From contig CAWCFV010000002.1 in the NCBI GenBank assembly GCA_963794995.1, positions 248,001-312,000 of the forward strand: a stretch of 64,000 nt of DNA. Direction: 5' to 3'. The position numbers and the translations under genes were made by a program. Under the pieces are notes generated by a model, which saw only the letters and a program-made list of their open reading frames with translations, did no database searches and had not been told where the DNA came from. Below, piece after piece: positions 16,953-25,648 of the stretch (position 1 is its first letter; each line of letters opens with the position of its first letter). Origin of the DNA: CAWCFV01 sp963794995. GTDB taxonomy: Bacteria > Actinomycetota > Actinomycetes > JACCUZ01.

Positions 16953-18400
16953 CACCGCTGCCGGGCCACCGGTGTCCCGGCAGTCGCCGCGGGCGCGTAC
17001 CCGCCGCGACCGCTGGGCCGGACGACGAGGAGGGTGAGCACGACGTAGACCGCAGCGGCCACGAGCGCCGCAGGGATCGACGCACCGAAGAGGGTGAAGG
17101 GCTCCCGGATCGAGTACGTCTGCGGGTTGAGCAGGTACAGGTAGGTGCCGACGCCGGCGGCCATGGCCAGGAGCGCAGCCGGGTTGATCCCGAACCAGTA
17201 GGCGTAGGGCCCCGACGGGCTGGGGTCGTAGATGCCCCGGATGCTGATCTGCTGCCTGCGCAGCACGAAGAAGTCGACGATCTGGATCCCGACGATCGGC
17301 GCGAAGAAGACGCCGATGTAGGCGAGGAAGGTGTCGAAGTTGGTGAAGAACCAGTCCGGGAGGAACACACCCACCACGACGACCGGGACGATGGACAGCA
17401 GCAGGGCCGTGTTCCACGGCGTCCCCCGCAGGGCCGGCACGGCCTTGAGCCCGACGGTCGAGGCGTAGATGCCCGCCGTGGCGGTGCCGAGGTTGGCGCA
17501 GATCACGAACAGCAGCGCCAGGGCGCCGAAGAAGTTGCCGCCCACGTCGGTCAGCCAGGTGGCCGGGTCCGACGTCTCGAGGACGAGGATGCCCGCGAGC
17601 CCGACCACGCTGAGGATCGGCACCGGCAGCCCCATGCCGAGCATCGACGGCATGACCGCGACCCGGGGGCTCGGCGCCTCGCGCGTCATCGAGCCGATGT
17701 AGGGCCACCACGACAGCAGGCTCACGAGACCGATCTCGATCCCGTACGTGTAGTCGAGCTGCTTGTCCGACGCATATGCCGGCACGGCGTCGGCGAGCGC
17801 CCCACCCTCCCGGACGAGAAGCATCACGATGAGCCAGGCACCGACACCGACGACGAAGAAGAACAGGACCTTGGAGACGCGCTCCAGGCCGGTGGCCCCA
17901 CGCATCAGGATCGTGAACACGAGCGCGCACGCGCCGAGGGTGCCGATCGGGACGATCCAGTTCTCTAGGCCCGCGCCACCGACGCCTACGGCGTTGAGGA
18001 ACTCGGCCATCGACTTGCCGAAGAAGATGAGCAGCAGGGAGTTCCAGCCGATGATCGAGGCGAACTGGAGCACCACTGTCACGGTCCAGCCGTTGCGTCC
18101 GAACTGCGGCACGGCCGCCTGGATCGAGTCGATGCCGTACCGGGTCGACGAGGGCACGACAGCCAGGGTGACGAGCAACATGCCGATCATCGCCCCGGCC
18201 GTCATCGCGAAGAAGCCCGGGCCGAGCGGCAGGTAGTAGCCGACGAACTCGCCGATGATGTAGCACCAGGTGGCCGAGGCGGCCACGAGCAGCACCACGA
18301 AGAGCTGTCGCTGCTGCCACCGCCGTTCGTCGGGAAGGAGCGGCCAGGCGGTCTGCACCTCGCGCTCGGCTGCCGGCCTCCGGCTCTCGGTGGTGCTCAC
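16952..18400 (-). CDS. NCS1 family (cytosine/purine permease-like) transporter
   Basis: 482 residues, about twelve membrane segments. NCS1 features are visible: YYLPLGPGFFAMTAGAMIGM in the first helices, RYGIDSIQAAVPQFGRNGW, and GVFFAPIVGIQIVDFFVLRR followed by the family's PYAYWFGINPAALLAM region. Substrates of the family include purines, hydantoins, allantoin and thiamine, so here a small N-methylated compound is likely (inference from the neighbour enzymes). GTG at 18400 is chosen because it overlaps the stop of a 56-residue membrane microprotein (GTGA) and starts just before a conserved cytoplasmic tail. Confidence 0.88.
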   Translation of the reverse strand: MSTTESRRPAAEREVQTAWPLLPDERRWQQRQLFVVLLVAASATWCYIIGEFVGYYLPLGPGFFAMTAGAMIGMLLVTLAVVPSSTRYGIDSIQAAVPQFGRNGWTVTVVLQFASIIGWNSLLLIFFGKSMAEFLNAVGVGGAGLENWIVPIGTLGACALVFTILMRGATGLERVSKVLFFFVVGVGAWLIVMLLVREGGALADAVPAYASDKQLDYTYGIEIGLVSLLSWWPYIGSMTREAPSPRVAVMPSMLGMGLPVPILSVVGLAGILVLETSDPATWLTDVGGNFFGALALLFVICANLGTATAGIYASTVGLKAVPALRGTPWNTALLLSIVPVVVVGVFLPDWFFTNFDTFLAYIGVFFAPIVGIQIVDFFVLRRQQISIRGIYDPSPSGPYAYWFGINPAALLAMAAGVGTYLYLLNPQTYSIREPFTLFGASIPAALVAAAVYVVLTLLVVRPSGRGGYAPAATAGTPVARQR

Positions 18401-18567
18401 GAGGGCCACCCCACGAACCAGCCCAGGACCAGGCACACCACGGGCAGGGCGATGCCGGCGAGCAGCAGGACCCGCCAGTCGGCCGCGCTCAGACGCCCCG
18501 GGTCGTGACCCGGCTGCTCGTAGAAACGGATGCGCTCTTCCAGCTCCGGAGGCAGGGTGTGGTCCAC
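18397..18567 (-). CDS. 56-residue single-span membrane microprotein coupled to NCS1 permease
   Basis: GTG at 18567 has AAAGGA eight bases upstream and opens a frame of 56 codons whose TGA overlaps the permease GTG. The product begins MDHTLPPELEERIRFYEQPG, a polar, amphipathic 30-residue head, then has one hydrophobic span (about 31-53: WRVLLLAGIALPVVCLVLGW). It fills the whole gap between the aldehyde dehydrogenase (13 bases away) and the permease, so it is a real member of the operon. By analogy with small subunits of sodium/solute symporters it may be an accessory subunit of the permease; that is inference. Too short for usual gene calling. Confidence 0.75.
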   Translation of the reverse strand: MDHTLPPELEERIRFYEQPGHDPGRLSAADWRVLLLAGIALPVVCLVLGWFVGWPS

Positions 18568-18580
18568 GTCGTCCGTCCTT

Positions 18581-20089
18581 TCAGCTCAGCTCGCCGAACG
18601 CCTCGGCGTCGTCGTAGGGGAACCACCAGAAGTCCTGGGCGGCGGCCATCGGGTCGACCATCACGAGCTTGGTGTGCCGGAACTGGTCAAGACCCTCCGC
18701 GCCGAGCTGGCGTCCCGTGCCGGAGAGCTTTCGGCCGCCGAACGGACCGGCGTCGTTGTCCAGCAGCGGGGCGTTGACCCAGACCATCCCCGTCTCGAGC
18801 TCCGCGGTGGCCCGGGCCACCTCCTCGAGGTCCTTCGTGTAGACGTTGGCCCCGAGGCCGTAGTCGGACCGGTTCGCCAGCTCGAGGGCCTCCTCGAAGC
18901 CGGAGACCCGCACGAGAGGTGCCACAGGGCCGAAGCTCTCGCCGTTGACGATGTCCATGTCCGGGGTCACGTCGGCGAGCACGGTGGGCTCGTAGAAGTG
19001 GCCGACGTCCAGACCCGAGGGCCGGCGGCCGCCGCAGAGCACGCGCGCGCCCTGCTCGACGGCGCGGTCGACGATCTTCGTGAACCGTTCGTGCTCGCGG
19101 GCGCTGACCATCGGACCGACATCGACCTTGTCCAGGCCGTTGCCGATCCGCAGGGACCGGGCCTGCTGGACGAGCCGGTCGGCGAACTCGTCGTAGACGT
19201 CGGTGTGCACGTAGAACCGCTCGGCCGAGGTGCAGACCTGGCCGCAGTTCAGGAACGCGGCGAACGCGGCGCCGCGTACCGCGACGTCCAGCGGCGCCGA
19301 GGGCATCACCAGGAACGCGTCGTTGCCCGACGTCTCGATCAGGCTGGGCTTGAACGTCTCGGCGCAGGCCTTGGCGACTGCCCGGCCGGTGGGGATGCTG
19401 CCGGTGAACGCCACCATGTGGGTCCCGCGGCTCTCGGTGAGCCGGCGGCCCACGCGTCCGCCGCCGGTGACGCACTGCACCACGCCGGGGCCGAGCTCCT
19501 CGAACGCCTCGACGAAACGCAGGGTGCTCAGGCTGGTGTACTCGGACGGCTTGACCACCACCGCGTTGCCGGCTGCGAGCGCGGCCGCGGCCTCCCAGCA
19601 GAGCAGCACGTAGGGGTAGTTGAACGGGAGTACGACGGCGACGACGCCCATCGGTTCCTTGACCGTGTAGTGCATCTGGCCGGCGACTGCCGGCCCCAGC
19701 ACGTGCCCCTGGTCGTGACGGCCGATCTCGGCGTAGTAGTCCAGGGCCGTGATCGCCCAGTCGACCTCGTCGGCGCTCTCCTTGTAGGGCTTGCCCATCT
19801 CCCGGGTCAGCAGCTCGGCCAGCTCGGCCCGCATCCCGCGCAGGGTCCTCGCCACGCCGTGCAGCTTCTCCGCACGCTCGAGGGCCGAGACCGCCCACCA
19901 GCCGCGCCACGCGTCGTTCGCCGAGGCGATGGCGGCGTCCACCTCGGCGTCGGTGCAGTCCGCGATCTCCCCGAGGCGGGTCTCGGTGGCCGGGTCGATG
20001 ACCGCCAGGACGTCCTCGCTGCTGCTCTCGACCATCCGTCCCCCGAGATAGAGGTGACGGCTGAGCCGGCTCATCTCCTTGACGTCCAT
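18581..20089 (-). CDS. NAD(P)-dependent aldehyde dehydrogenase
   Basis: 502 residues with the ALDH fold: cofactor segment VVLPFNYPYVLLCWEAAAAL and AAGNAVVVKPSEYT, FTGSIPTGR glycine loop, catalytic Cys in FLNCGQVCTSAERFY (about residue 283) and the general base region SLIETSGNDAFLV (the usual ELGG is ETSGN). The terminal NGESFGPVAPLVRV and NAPLLDNDAGPFGGRKLSGT are normal. It should oxidise an aldehyde from the catabolism of the transported compound (betaine-aldehyde- or semialdehyde-type substrates are plausible). ATG at 20089 has AGGAG seven bases upstream; it is the first gene of the operon, divergent from pucR-like gene. Confidence 0.88.
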   Translation of the reverse strand: MDVKEMSRLSRHLYLGGRMVESSSEDVLAVIDPATETRLGEIADCTDAEVDAAIASANDAWRGWWAVSALERAEKLHGVARTLRGMRAELAELLTREMGKPYKESADEVDWAITALDYYAEIGRHDQGHVLGPAVAGQMHYTVKEPMGVVAVVLPFNYPYVLLCWEAAAALAAGNAVVVKPSEYTSLSTLRFVEAFEELGPGVVQCVTGGGRVGRRLTESRGTHMVAFTGSIPTGRAVAKACAETFKPSLIETSGNDAFLVMPSAPLDVAVRGAAFAAFLNCGQVCTSAERFYVHTDVYDEFADRLVQQARSLRIGNGLDKVDVGPMVSAREHERFTKIVDRAVEQGARVLCGGRRPSGLDVGHFYEPTVLADVTPDMDIVNGESFGPVAPLVRVSGFEEALELANRSDYGLGANVYTKDLEEVARATAELETGMVWVNAPLLDNDAGPFGGRKLSGTGRQLGAEGLDQFRHTKLVMVDPMAAAQDFWWFPYDDAEAFGELS

Positions 20090-20199
20090 GCGAGCTCTCC
20101 TCGTTCCTCGGCGTGAAGTGAGTGTCCTCGGCACGGTCGTCGGCCACAATCGTCCTCGAGTCCTAACCGACAGGTGCGTTCCGTACGAAAGGACGAATC
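20090..20199. promoter_or_regulatory. Divergent control region between aldehyde dehydrogenase operon and PucR gene
   Basis: The 110-base gap must hold both promoters. It has AT-richer segments (cacaatcgtcct near 20145, taaccgac near 20164) and a short palindrome CGTACG at 20181-20186 close to AAAGGA, the PucR gene's ribosome site. PucR regulators typically bind such divergent gaps; no convincing operator can be picked by eye. Confidence 0.5.
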
Positions 20200-21714
20200 G
20201 TGTCCCTGACCGTCGCCCAGCTCGTGGCGATGCCCGACCTGGCGACGGGCATCGTGTCCGGGCACCGGGGGCTCGGCCGCAGCATCGGATGGGCCCACGT
20301 GTGCGAGCTGCCCGACCCCTGGTCGTGGATCGGCGACGGTGACCTGCTCATGACGACCGGCCTCGGCGTGCCTCGCGCACAGGAGGCCCAGGTCCGGTAC
20401 GTCGAGTCCCTCGCGGCTGCGGGGGTCGCGGCCGTCGCGGTCGGGCAGGACATGCACGCGCCGCCCCTGACCACGGCGATGCTCGCTGCCTGCGACCGTC
20501 TCGGGCTGCCCCTGCTGCTCACCCGCAGGGACGTGCCGTTCATCGCGCTGGCGCGATCGGTCGCCACCGCCAGCCAGCACGAGGAGCAGGCCCGGATCGA
20601 CCAGACGGTGCGGGTCTACGACCTCCTGCGGCAGTCCGACGTGCACGAGATCCGGCTGGCGGCGCTGCTGGTCTCGCTCGAGGAGGTGATGGGCTGCCGG
20701 CTGGTGGCAGCAGATGCCGTCACGGGCCGGCCTCTCGTGCCCGGCGCCGAGGTGCCCAGTGGGCTGCTGGCCGACGTCCAGCGCTGGGGCAGCCATGCCC
20801 GCGACGAGCAGCCCGTCGTCCTTGCAGGTCACGCCGAGGGGAGCGTCGGAGTCCTCGTGCCCGGGCCGCGGCCCGCGCTCCTGGTGGCCATCGCCGAGGA
20901 CCGCCTCCTGCCGGATCCCACCGTGCTGCGCCACGCGGCGGCGGTGACCGCGCTGCAGCAGACCTGGGCATTCGCCGAGCGCGAACGCGCCCGCCGGCTC
21001 GGGGCCACCTTGCTGGCGCAGCTCGTCGACGACCAGCTGGACGGGATGCAGGCCCGTTCGCAGCTCGCCGACCGGGGACTCGCGGGGCGCAGCCTCGTCG
21101 TCGTGGCCTGCGCCAGCGGGGAGGTCGACGCGCACGAAGAGGTCCACCACCTGCACCACGTCCTCGGGGATGCCGGCGTGGAGCACATCATGCTCTACCG
21201 ACGGGGCACCACCTACGTGCTGCTGCCGGCGGACCCGCTGGCCCTGGGGTCACTGGTCGGCGGGCTGCCCCCGGGCTGGGCCGCCGGTGTCAGTGACGCC
21301 GTGGACGACCCGCTCCTGGTCAAGGCTGCTCAGCGCGAGGCGGGCTGGGCGCTGGGCCGGGCACGGGAACGCGGGCTGCCGCTCGTACGGCACGCGGACG
21401 ACCTGCCCGGCTCGATGTTCCTGCCGGGTGGCCGGGAGGAGGCGGTGGAGGCGGCCCGCCGGGTCCTCGGGACGATCCTGGACTACGACGCGGACCACGG
21501 GACCCAGCTGACCCGGTCGCTGCAGGCCTTCCTGGAGGAGAACCGCTCGTGGCAGCGCGCAGCTGCCCGGCTGCACGTGCACAAGCAGACCCTCGTGTAC
21601 CGGATGGCCCGGGTGGAGGAGCTGTCCGGGCGCAGCCTCTCGAGCACGGCGGATGTCGCCGAGGTGTGGCTGGCCCTGCGCAGTGCCGTGGAGACCGCGC
21701 TGGTCGACCCGTGA
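20200..21714 (+). CDS. PucR family transcriptional regulator
   Basis: 504 residues. Residues about 5-125 form the PucR N-terminal domain (TVAQLVAMPDLATGIVSGHR, GDLLMTTGLGV), which senses ligand in this family. A middle GGDEF-like/degenerate region (about 265-380) precedes the C-terminal PucR HTH_30 domain (about 430-500) with LTRSLQAFLEENRSWQRAAA and LHVHKQTLVYRMARVEEL. These regulators control purine, hydantoin, amino-acid and similar catabolic operons, usually the adjacent one, so this most likely controls the divergent aldehyde dehydrogenase-permease-flavoprotein operon. GTG start with AAAGGA seven bases upstream. Confidence 0.9.
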   Translation: MSLTVAQLVAMPDLATGIVSGHRGLGRSIGWAHVCELPDPWSWIGDGDLLMTTGLGVPRAQEAQVRYVESLAAAGVAAVAVGQDMHAPPLTTAMLAACDRLGLPLLLTRRDVPFIALARSVATASQHEEQARIDQTVRVYDLLRQSDVHEIRLAALLVSLEEVMGCRLVAADAVTGRPLVPGAEVPSGLLADVQRWGSHARDEQPVVLAGHAEGSVGVLVPGPRPALLVAIAEDRLLPDPTVLRHAAAVTALQQTWAFAERERARRLGATLLAQLVDDQLDGMQARSQLADRGLAGRSLVVVACASGEVDAHEEVHHLHHVLGDAGVEHIMLYRRGTTYVLLPADPLALGSLVGGLPPGWAAGVSDAVDDPLLVKAAQREAGWALGRARERGLPLVRHADDLPGSMFLPGGREEAVEAARRVLGTILDYDADHGTQLTRSLQAFLEENRSWQRAAARLHVHKQTLVYRMARVEELSGRSLSSTADVAEVWLALRSAVETALVDP

Positions 21715-21827
21715 CCACCTCGGCGCAGGTCGGCGTTTCCCGCCGACCGTGCGTGAGGACCGGATCACCGGGGGATAACCTCGACGACAGGCACACTGCA
21801 CGGGCGTCGGTCTCGAGATCGGGAGAC

Positions 21828-22817
21828 ATGGACTGGTTCCTCGCGGGTGGCAACCCCGCCTCGGTCACCCTGCTCCGGCATGAGATCCGCGACCACCTGC
21901 TGCGCCATGCGGTGCCCGGTTCCGACGTCTCCGACGCCGAGCTGATCGTCACCGAGCTGCTGGCCAACGCCGTCGAGCACACGGCCGGGCCGGCTTGGGT
22001 GCAGCTCTCCTGGCTGCAGGACCGCCCCCAGCTCGTCGTCCGTGACCTCGGACCCGGCTTCCGGCTGCCCGCGGGGGATCCCGGGGCGGCGCCCGTCCCG
22101 GCCCTCGACGGTGACGGCGGCCGCGGCCTGTTCCTCGTCAGCCACCTCGCTCCCGCGCTGGCGGTAGCGGCCCGCGGCGGCGGCGGGACCGAGATCACCG
22201 CCGAGCTCCCGGTGCGCCGCGACGTGTCACGAAGCATCGACCCCGCGCCCACCGTGACCGGTGCCCTGCCGCACCTCGACGAGGCCAGCCCGTCAGGCGG
22301 CTTCGACCGCGAGGTGTTCCTGCGCGCCCTGGTCGTCCAGATGTCGCAGGCCGTCGAGAACACCGCCGGCCCCGAGGTCGGCGAGGACGTCGTCGCCCGG
22401 GTGGGCATCGCGGTAGGCGGCCGGATGGAGGAGGAGTACCGAGCAGCCAAGTCGGTCGTGGACCGGCTCTCGCCCGAGCAGCTTGCCGAGTGCTTCGTCC
22501 GGCTCAAGCACGCCATCGACGGTGGCTTCTGGGTCATCGAGATCACCGAGGACCGCATCGTCCTGGGCAACACCCGCTGCCCCTTCGGGGACGCGGTGAA
22601 GATGGCGCCTGCGCTGTGCCGGATGACCAGCTCGGTCTTCGGCGGGATCGCCGCCCGCAACCAGGACGGGGGAGCAGCGGTCGTCCTGGAGGAGCGCATC
22701 GCGGTCGGGGACCCCGGCTGCCGGGTCGTGGTCTACCTGTCCGACCCGCCTGCTGCGGTTGCCCGGTTCGCCCACCGCTACGCCGCGGCGGACGACGGGA
22801 TCCGGCGCCCCGCGTAG
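21828..22817 (+). CDS. Anti-sigma-like histidine-kinase ATPase domain fused to methanogen output domain 1
   Basis: 329 residues. Residues about 5-130 are an RsbW-type HATPase: N box TELLANAVEHTAG, G1 box VVRDLGPGFRLP and G2 box GGRGLFLVSHLAPALAVAA. It lacks a phosphoacceptor domain. Residues about 155-315 match the metOD1 output domain (VQMSQAVENTAGPEVGEDVV ... FWVIEITEDRIVLGNTRCPFG), with the conserved Cys of NTRCPFG. The pairing is a signalling protein in which an anti-sigma kinase or ATP-sensing switch is joined to a small-molecule or redox output domain (inference). No cognate sigma factor or STAS antagonist is nearby. GGGAG precedes the ATG closely; the 113-base upstream gap shows GGGGATAACC but no firm promoter. 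Confidence 0.8.
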   Translation: MDWFLAGGNPASVTLLRHEIRDHLLRHAVPGSDVSDAELIVTELLANAVEHTAGPAWVQLSWLQDRPQLVVRDLGPGFRLPAGDPGAAPVPALDGDGGRGLFLVSHLAPALAVAARGGGGTEITAELPVRRDVSRSIDPAPTVTGALPHLDEASPSGGFDREVFLRALVVQMSQAVENTAGPEVGEDVVARVGIAVGGRMEEEYRAAKSVVDRLSPEQLAECFVRLKHAIDGGFWVIEITEDRIVLGNTRCPFGDAVKMAPALCRMTSSVFGGIAARNQDGGAAVVLEERIAVGDPGCRVVVYLSDPPAAVARFAHRYAAADDGIRRPA

Positions 22818-22840
22818 CGCCGGTCGGGAGCAGGCCCGGC

Positions 22841-24148
22841 TCAGCGAGCCCGGCGGCGCCGTCGCGCCACGGCGTCCCGCAAGGGCGGCACCACGATGCC
22901 CTCCGAGGCCATCCGGGCGCGCACCTGCCGCCGGCTGCGCACGATGCCGGCCAGCCCGACGGCCCACACCAGGTACTGCACCGACAGCGCCGCGCGGAAC
23001 TCGTCCAGGGTGTAGGCGCCGCGCGCACCCGAGTGCAGCGCGTCGAGCACGACGCCTACCAGCAGCATGGTGACCAGCGCCGCGACGAACCCGCCTACGT
23101 TGACGATCCCGCTGGCGGTCCCGAGCCGGTTGGGCGGGTTGAAGGTGCGGGCGAAGTCGAACGCGATCATCGAGCCGGGGCCGCCGAGGGCGAGGGTGAG
23201 CACGAGCAGGACGACCAGCCAGAGGGGGGCGGGCCCAGGCCAGGCGAGGACGACGGTCCAGGTGGCGATGTTGAGGCCGATGATGCCCAGCACCAGCCAG
23301 GAACGGCGCAGCGGGTGCCGCTGCACCATCACCCCGACGAAGGGCGCGGCGACCAGGCCGGCGAGGACGAGCAGCGTGAACAGCGCCGAGGCGGTCTGCC
23401 GGGGCAGCGACTCGCCGGAGACGAGGAAGGGGAACCCCCACAGGAGTGCGAACGCGGTCCCGGAGAACTGTGACGTGAAGTGGGTCCAGAGGCCCAGCCT
23501 GGTCCCGGGGTGGGTCCAGACGGTGCGCAGGTCGGCGGCGGCCTGCCGGACGGTGAGGGCGTCGACCGAGCGGTGGCCGCCGGTGGGGGAGTCGCGGACG
23601 ACCAGGACGACGAGCACGCCGACGAGCACCCCGAGGCCGGCGACCGAGAGGAAGGCGGGGGTCCAGCCGGGTCCGTGCAGCAGGGCGACGAAGGGAACGG
23701 CGCTCAGGACCTGACCCAGCTGGCCGACCAGGCCGGTGGCCTGCGTCATCAGCGGCACCCGCCGGGCCGGCAGCCAGGCGTTGACCAGGCGCAGCACGCT
23801 GATGAAGGTCATCGCGTCACCGGCCCCGACCAGCACCCGGCCGCCCACCGCGAGCGGGACGGTGTCGCTGAGCGCCAGCAGCAGCTGGCCGCCGGCCATG
23901 AGGAACGCGCCGACGGCGATCAGCCGGCGAGGCCCGAACCGGTCGAGCAGCAGGCCGACCGGCACCTGCAGCCCGGCGTAGACCAGCAGCTGCAGGACCG
24001 CGAAGCTGGCCAGCGCGCTGGCCGAGACGTCGAACCGCCGGGCGGTGTCCAGCCCGGCGACGCCGAGCGAGGTGCGCTGCAGGACGGCCACGACGTACGC
24101 GGAGATGGCGACCGACCAGATGGTCCAGGCGCGGCGGGACGGCGTCAT
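22841..24148 (-). CDS. MFS transporter
   Basis: About 435 residues with twelve membrane segments. Family signatures are VPVGLLLDRFGPRRLIAVGA (loop 2-3 motif A) and GAGDAMTFISVLRLVNAWLP in helix 4-5; the first helix region reads WSVAISAYVVAVLQRTSLGV, like actinobacterial drug/nitrate-type MFS proteins (cluster with MFS_1). Substrate unknown. I use the ATG at 24148 (MTPSRRAW); an earlier ATG at 24169 is in frame. A degraded copy of the first 40 codons lies at 24957-25065 beyond the VOC gene. Confidence 0.85.
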   Translation of the reverse strand: MTPSRRAWTIWSVAISAYVVAVLQRTSLGVAGLDTARRFDVSASALASFAVLQLLVYAGLQVPVGLLLDRFGPRRLIAVGAFLMAGGQLLLALSDTVPLAVGGRVLVGAGDAMTFISVLRLVNAWLPARRVPLMTQATGLVGQLGQVLSAVPFVALLHGPGWTPAFLSVAGLGVLVGVLVVLVVRDSPTGGHRSVDALTVRQAAADLRTVWTHPGTRLGLWTHFTSQFSGTAFALLWGFPFLVSGESLPRQTASALFTLLVLAGLVAAPFVGVMVQRHPLRRSWLVLGIIGLNIATWTVVLAWPGPAPLWLVVLLVLTLALGGPGSMIAFDFARTFNPPNRLGTASGIVNVGGFVAALVTMLLVGVVLDALHSGARGAYTLDEFRAALSVQYLVWAVGLAGIVRSRRQVRARMASEGIVVPPLRDAVARRRRRAR

Positions 24149-24223
24149 GGTCCGGCCATGGTCCCGCACGGGCAGACGTGTGACGGATCGGCGCTGCGCG
24201 CGTGGCCGGGCCGGTCGCGTCGC

Positions 24224-24820
24224 TCAGCGGGGCAGGGGGTTCGGGCCGGTCGCGGTCACGAGTCGTTGAGGCACCCAGTCGTCGACGTGATGGAACCCGT
24301 CGTCGAACGGGCCGGCATCGAGCTCGACGGATGCCCTGAGTGAGAGTCGATAGAACTTCACGTGGGTGAAGTCCTCGAACAGGATGTAGACGGGGTCGGG
24401 TGTGCTGTTCGGGCCCTGGAACTGCTGTCCGGTCAGCACGGGCTTGTGGTCTCCGACGAATGTGTCGAAGGTGTCGCCGACCACGACACCGAGGTGCTCC
24501 AACCCCATCTGGTAGGTGCGCTGGTGCACGGGCGGGATGAGCTCGATGAGCGGGACGACCTTGCCGTCGAGGACTCCGAGCGGCTCGATGGGAACGATCA
24601 AGGAGATCGGGCGGCCGTTCCAGACCGTCTCGCGATTGGCGACAGCATGGCGTTCGAGCAGGTTGCGTACATGCACGTACTGGTCCCACTCCGGCACGCG
24701 GACGGCGAGGTGGCTGAGCGCGTAGGGGCGGATATCGATGCCCCGGGCCAGCAGGCGCTCGTGCTGCTGTGCGGCGAACGCCCGATAGTCCCCGATGATG
24801 TCGCCCACGGGATCGGCCAT
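24224..24820 (-). CDS. VOC superfamily protein, YecM-like
   Basis: 198 residues. YecM-type landmarks are present: LSHLAVRVPEWDQYVHVRNL, NGRPISLIVPIEPL, LIELIPP, a GLEHLGVVVG strand and HVKFYRLSLR near the end. YecM proteins are single-domain vicinal-oxygen-chelate folds of unknown function that may bind metal. The ATG at 24820 has a strong GAGAGGAGG ribosome site five bases upstream. The gene is flanked by the MFS transporter and by a broken partial copy of that transporter, so it sits inside a duplicated or rearranged segment. Codon use is less GC-rich at third positions than in neighbours, which fits acquisition from outside. Confidence 0.7.
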   Translation of the reverse strand: MADPVGDIIGDYRAFAAQQHERLLARGIDIRPYALSHLAVRVPEWDQYVHVRNLLERHAVANRETVWNGRPISLIVPIEPLGVLDGKVVPLIELIPPVHQRTYQMGLEHLGVVVGDTFDTFVGDHKPVLTGQQFQGPNSTPDPVYILFEDFTHVKFYRLSLRASVELDAGPFDDGFHHVDDWVPQRLVTATGPNPLPR

Positions 24821-24956
24821 CGCCGCCTCCTCTCGGCCCCATGGTAGACGGGGCGGTCGTGGAGGCGGGGTGCTCGAGGGCGCCGGACGCCCCCGGTTCA
24901 GTCGCTGTTGCTGCTCGCCCGGCACGTGCTGCCAGGACCCACCGCCGCTGGACAGG

Positions 24957-25065
24957 GCGGTGTCGAGCAGGGTGACGCCGAGCGAGGTGGGCTGCAGGAC
25001 GGCCACGACGTACGCGGCGATGGCGACCGACCAGATGGTCCGGGCGCGCCGACGTCATGGTCCGG
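24957..25065 (-). pseudogene. Remnant: duplicated 5' end of the MFS transporter gene
   Basis: About 109 bases closely match the start of the MFS gene (24050-24160), with long identical runs such as those at 24992-25017 and 25019-25041. The copy keeps the ATG-proximal region and about 34 codons, then diverges before helix 2, and a net 5-base loss just after its ATG (25058) puts the conserved part out of frame. It accounts for most of the 318-base gap between the YecM-like and DUF421 genes; I see nothing else there apart from a ribosome-site-like GGGGGG run before the DUF421 ATG. Confidence 0.8.
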
Positions 25066-25138
25066 TCAGGGGCCCTGTCCCCGCGGATGAGAGCCGGCCA
25101 GGCCGGTCGCCGCCCCCTTCGGGGGGTAGGGGGGCCGG

Positions 25139-25648
25139 ATGTGGTTCGACTCCTGGTCCGATCTCTGGCGCACCGCACTCGTCGGCAGCGCGGCCTACCT
25201 GGCGCTCGTCGCCGTCCTGCGGCTGTCGGGCAAGCGGACGCTCGCCAAGCTCAACGCCTTCGACCTGGTGGTCACCGTGGCGTTCGGCTCGACGCTGGCG
25301 GCCGTCCTCCTGAACTCCAGCGTCTCGTGGTCCGAGGGTGCTGTGGCCTTCGCCGTGCTCGCCGCGCTCCAGTTCGCGGTCGCCTGGACCTCGACCCGGT
25401 GGCCGCGCAGCCGGGGCGCCCTGACGGCGCGGCCGACGCTGCTCGTCCGTGACGGTGCACCGATCCCTGCCGCGATGCGCGCGCAGCGCGTCTCACCCGA
25501 AGAGGTGCTGCAGGCGGTCCGCGGCGCCGGCCTGGGCAGCGTCGCGTCGGCAGGGGCCGTCGTGCTGGAGACCGACGGATCCCTCAGCGTGGTCCCCGAG
25601 GGACGCATGGGCGACGGCTCGGCGCTGCGGGACGTGGCCGGCCGCTGA
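25139..25648 (+). CDS. DUF421 (YetF-like) membrane protein
   Basis: 169 residues. Three membrane segments (about 12-30, 38-58, 65-82) precede a compact soluble domain. Family motifs are LRLSGKRTLAKLNAFDLVVTVAFGS in pieces (SGKRTLAKLNAFDLVV, AFGSTLA) and the C-terminal RPTLLVRDGAPIPAAMRAQR ... VLETDGSLSVVPE. DUF421 proteins are anchored on the cytoplasmic face; their function is poorly known. The ATG follows a GGGGGG-rich ribosome site. No operon partner. Confidence 0.85.
   Translation: MWFDSWSDLWRTALVGSAAYLALVAVLRLSGKRTLAKLNAFDLVVTVAFGSTLAAVLLNSSVSWSEGAVAFAVLAALQFAVAWTSTRWPRSRGALTARPTLLVRDGAPIPAAMRAQRVSPEEVLQAVRGAGLGSVASAGAVVLETDGSLSVVPEGRMGDGSALRDVAGR

Noticed and set aside
22293..23441. 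Long open frames antisense to real genes across the window
   Set aside because: GC-rich coding DNA keeps the opposite frames open; their translations are repetitive Arg/Ala/Gly/Pro and match no family.
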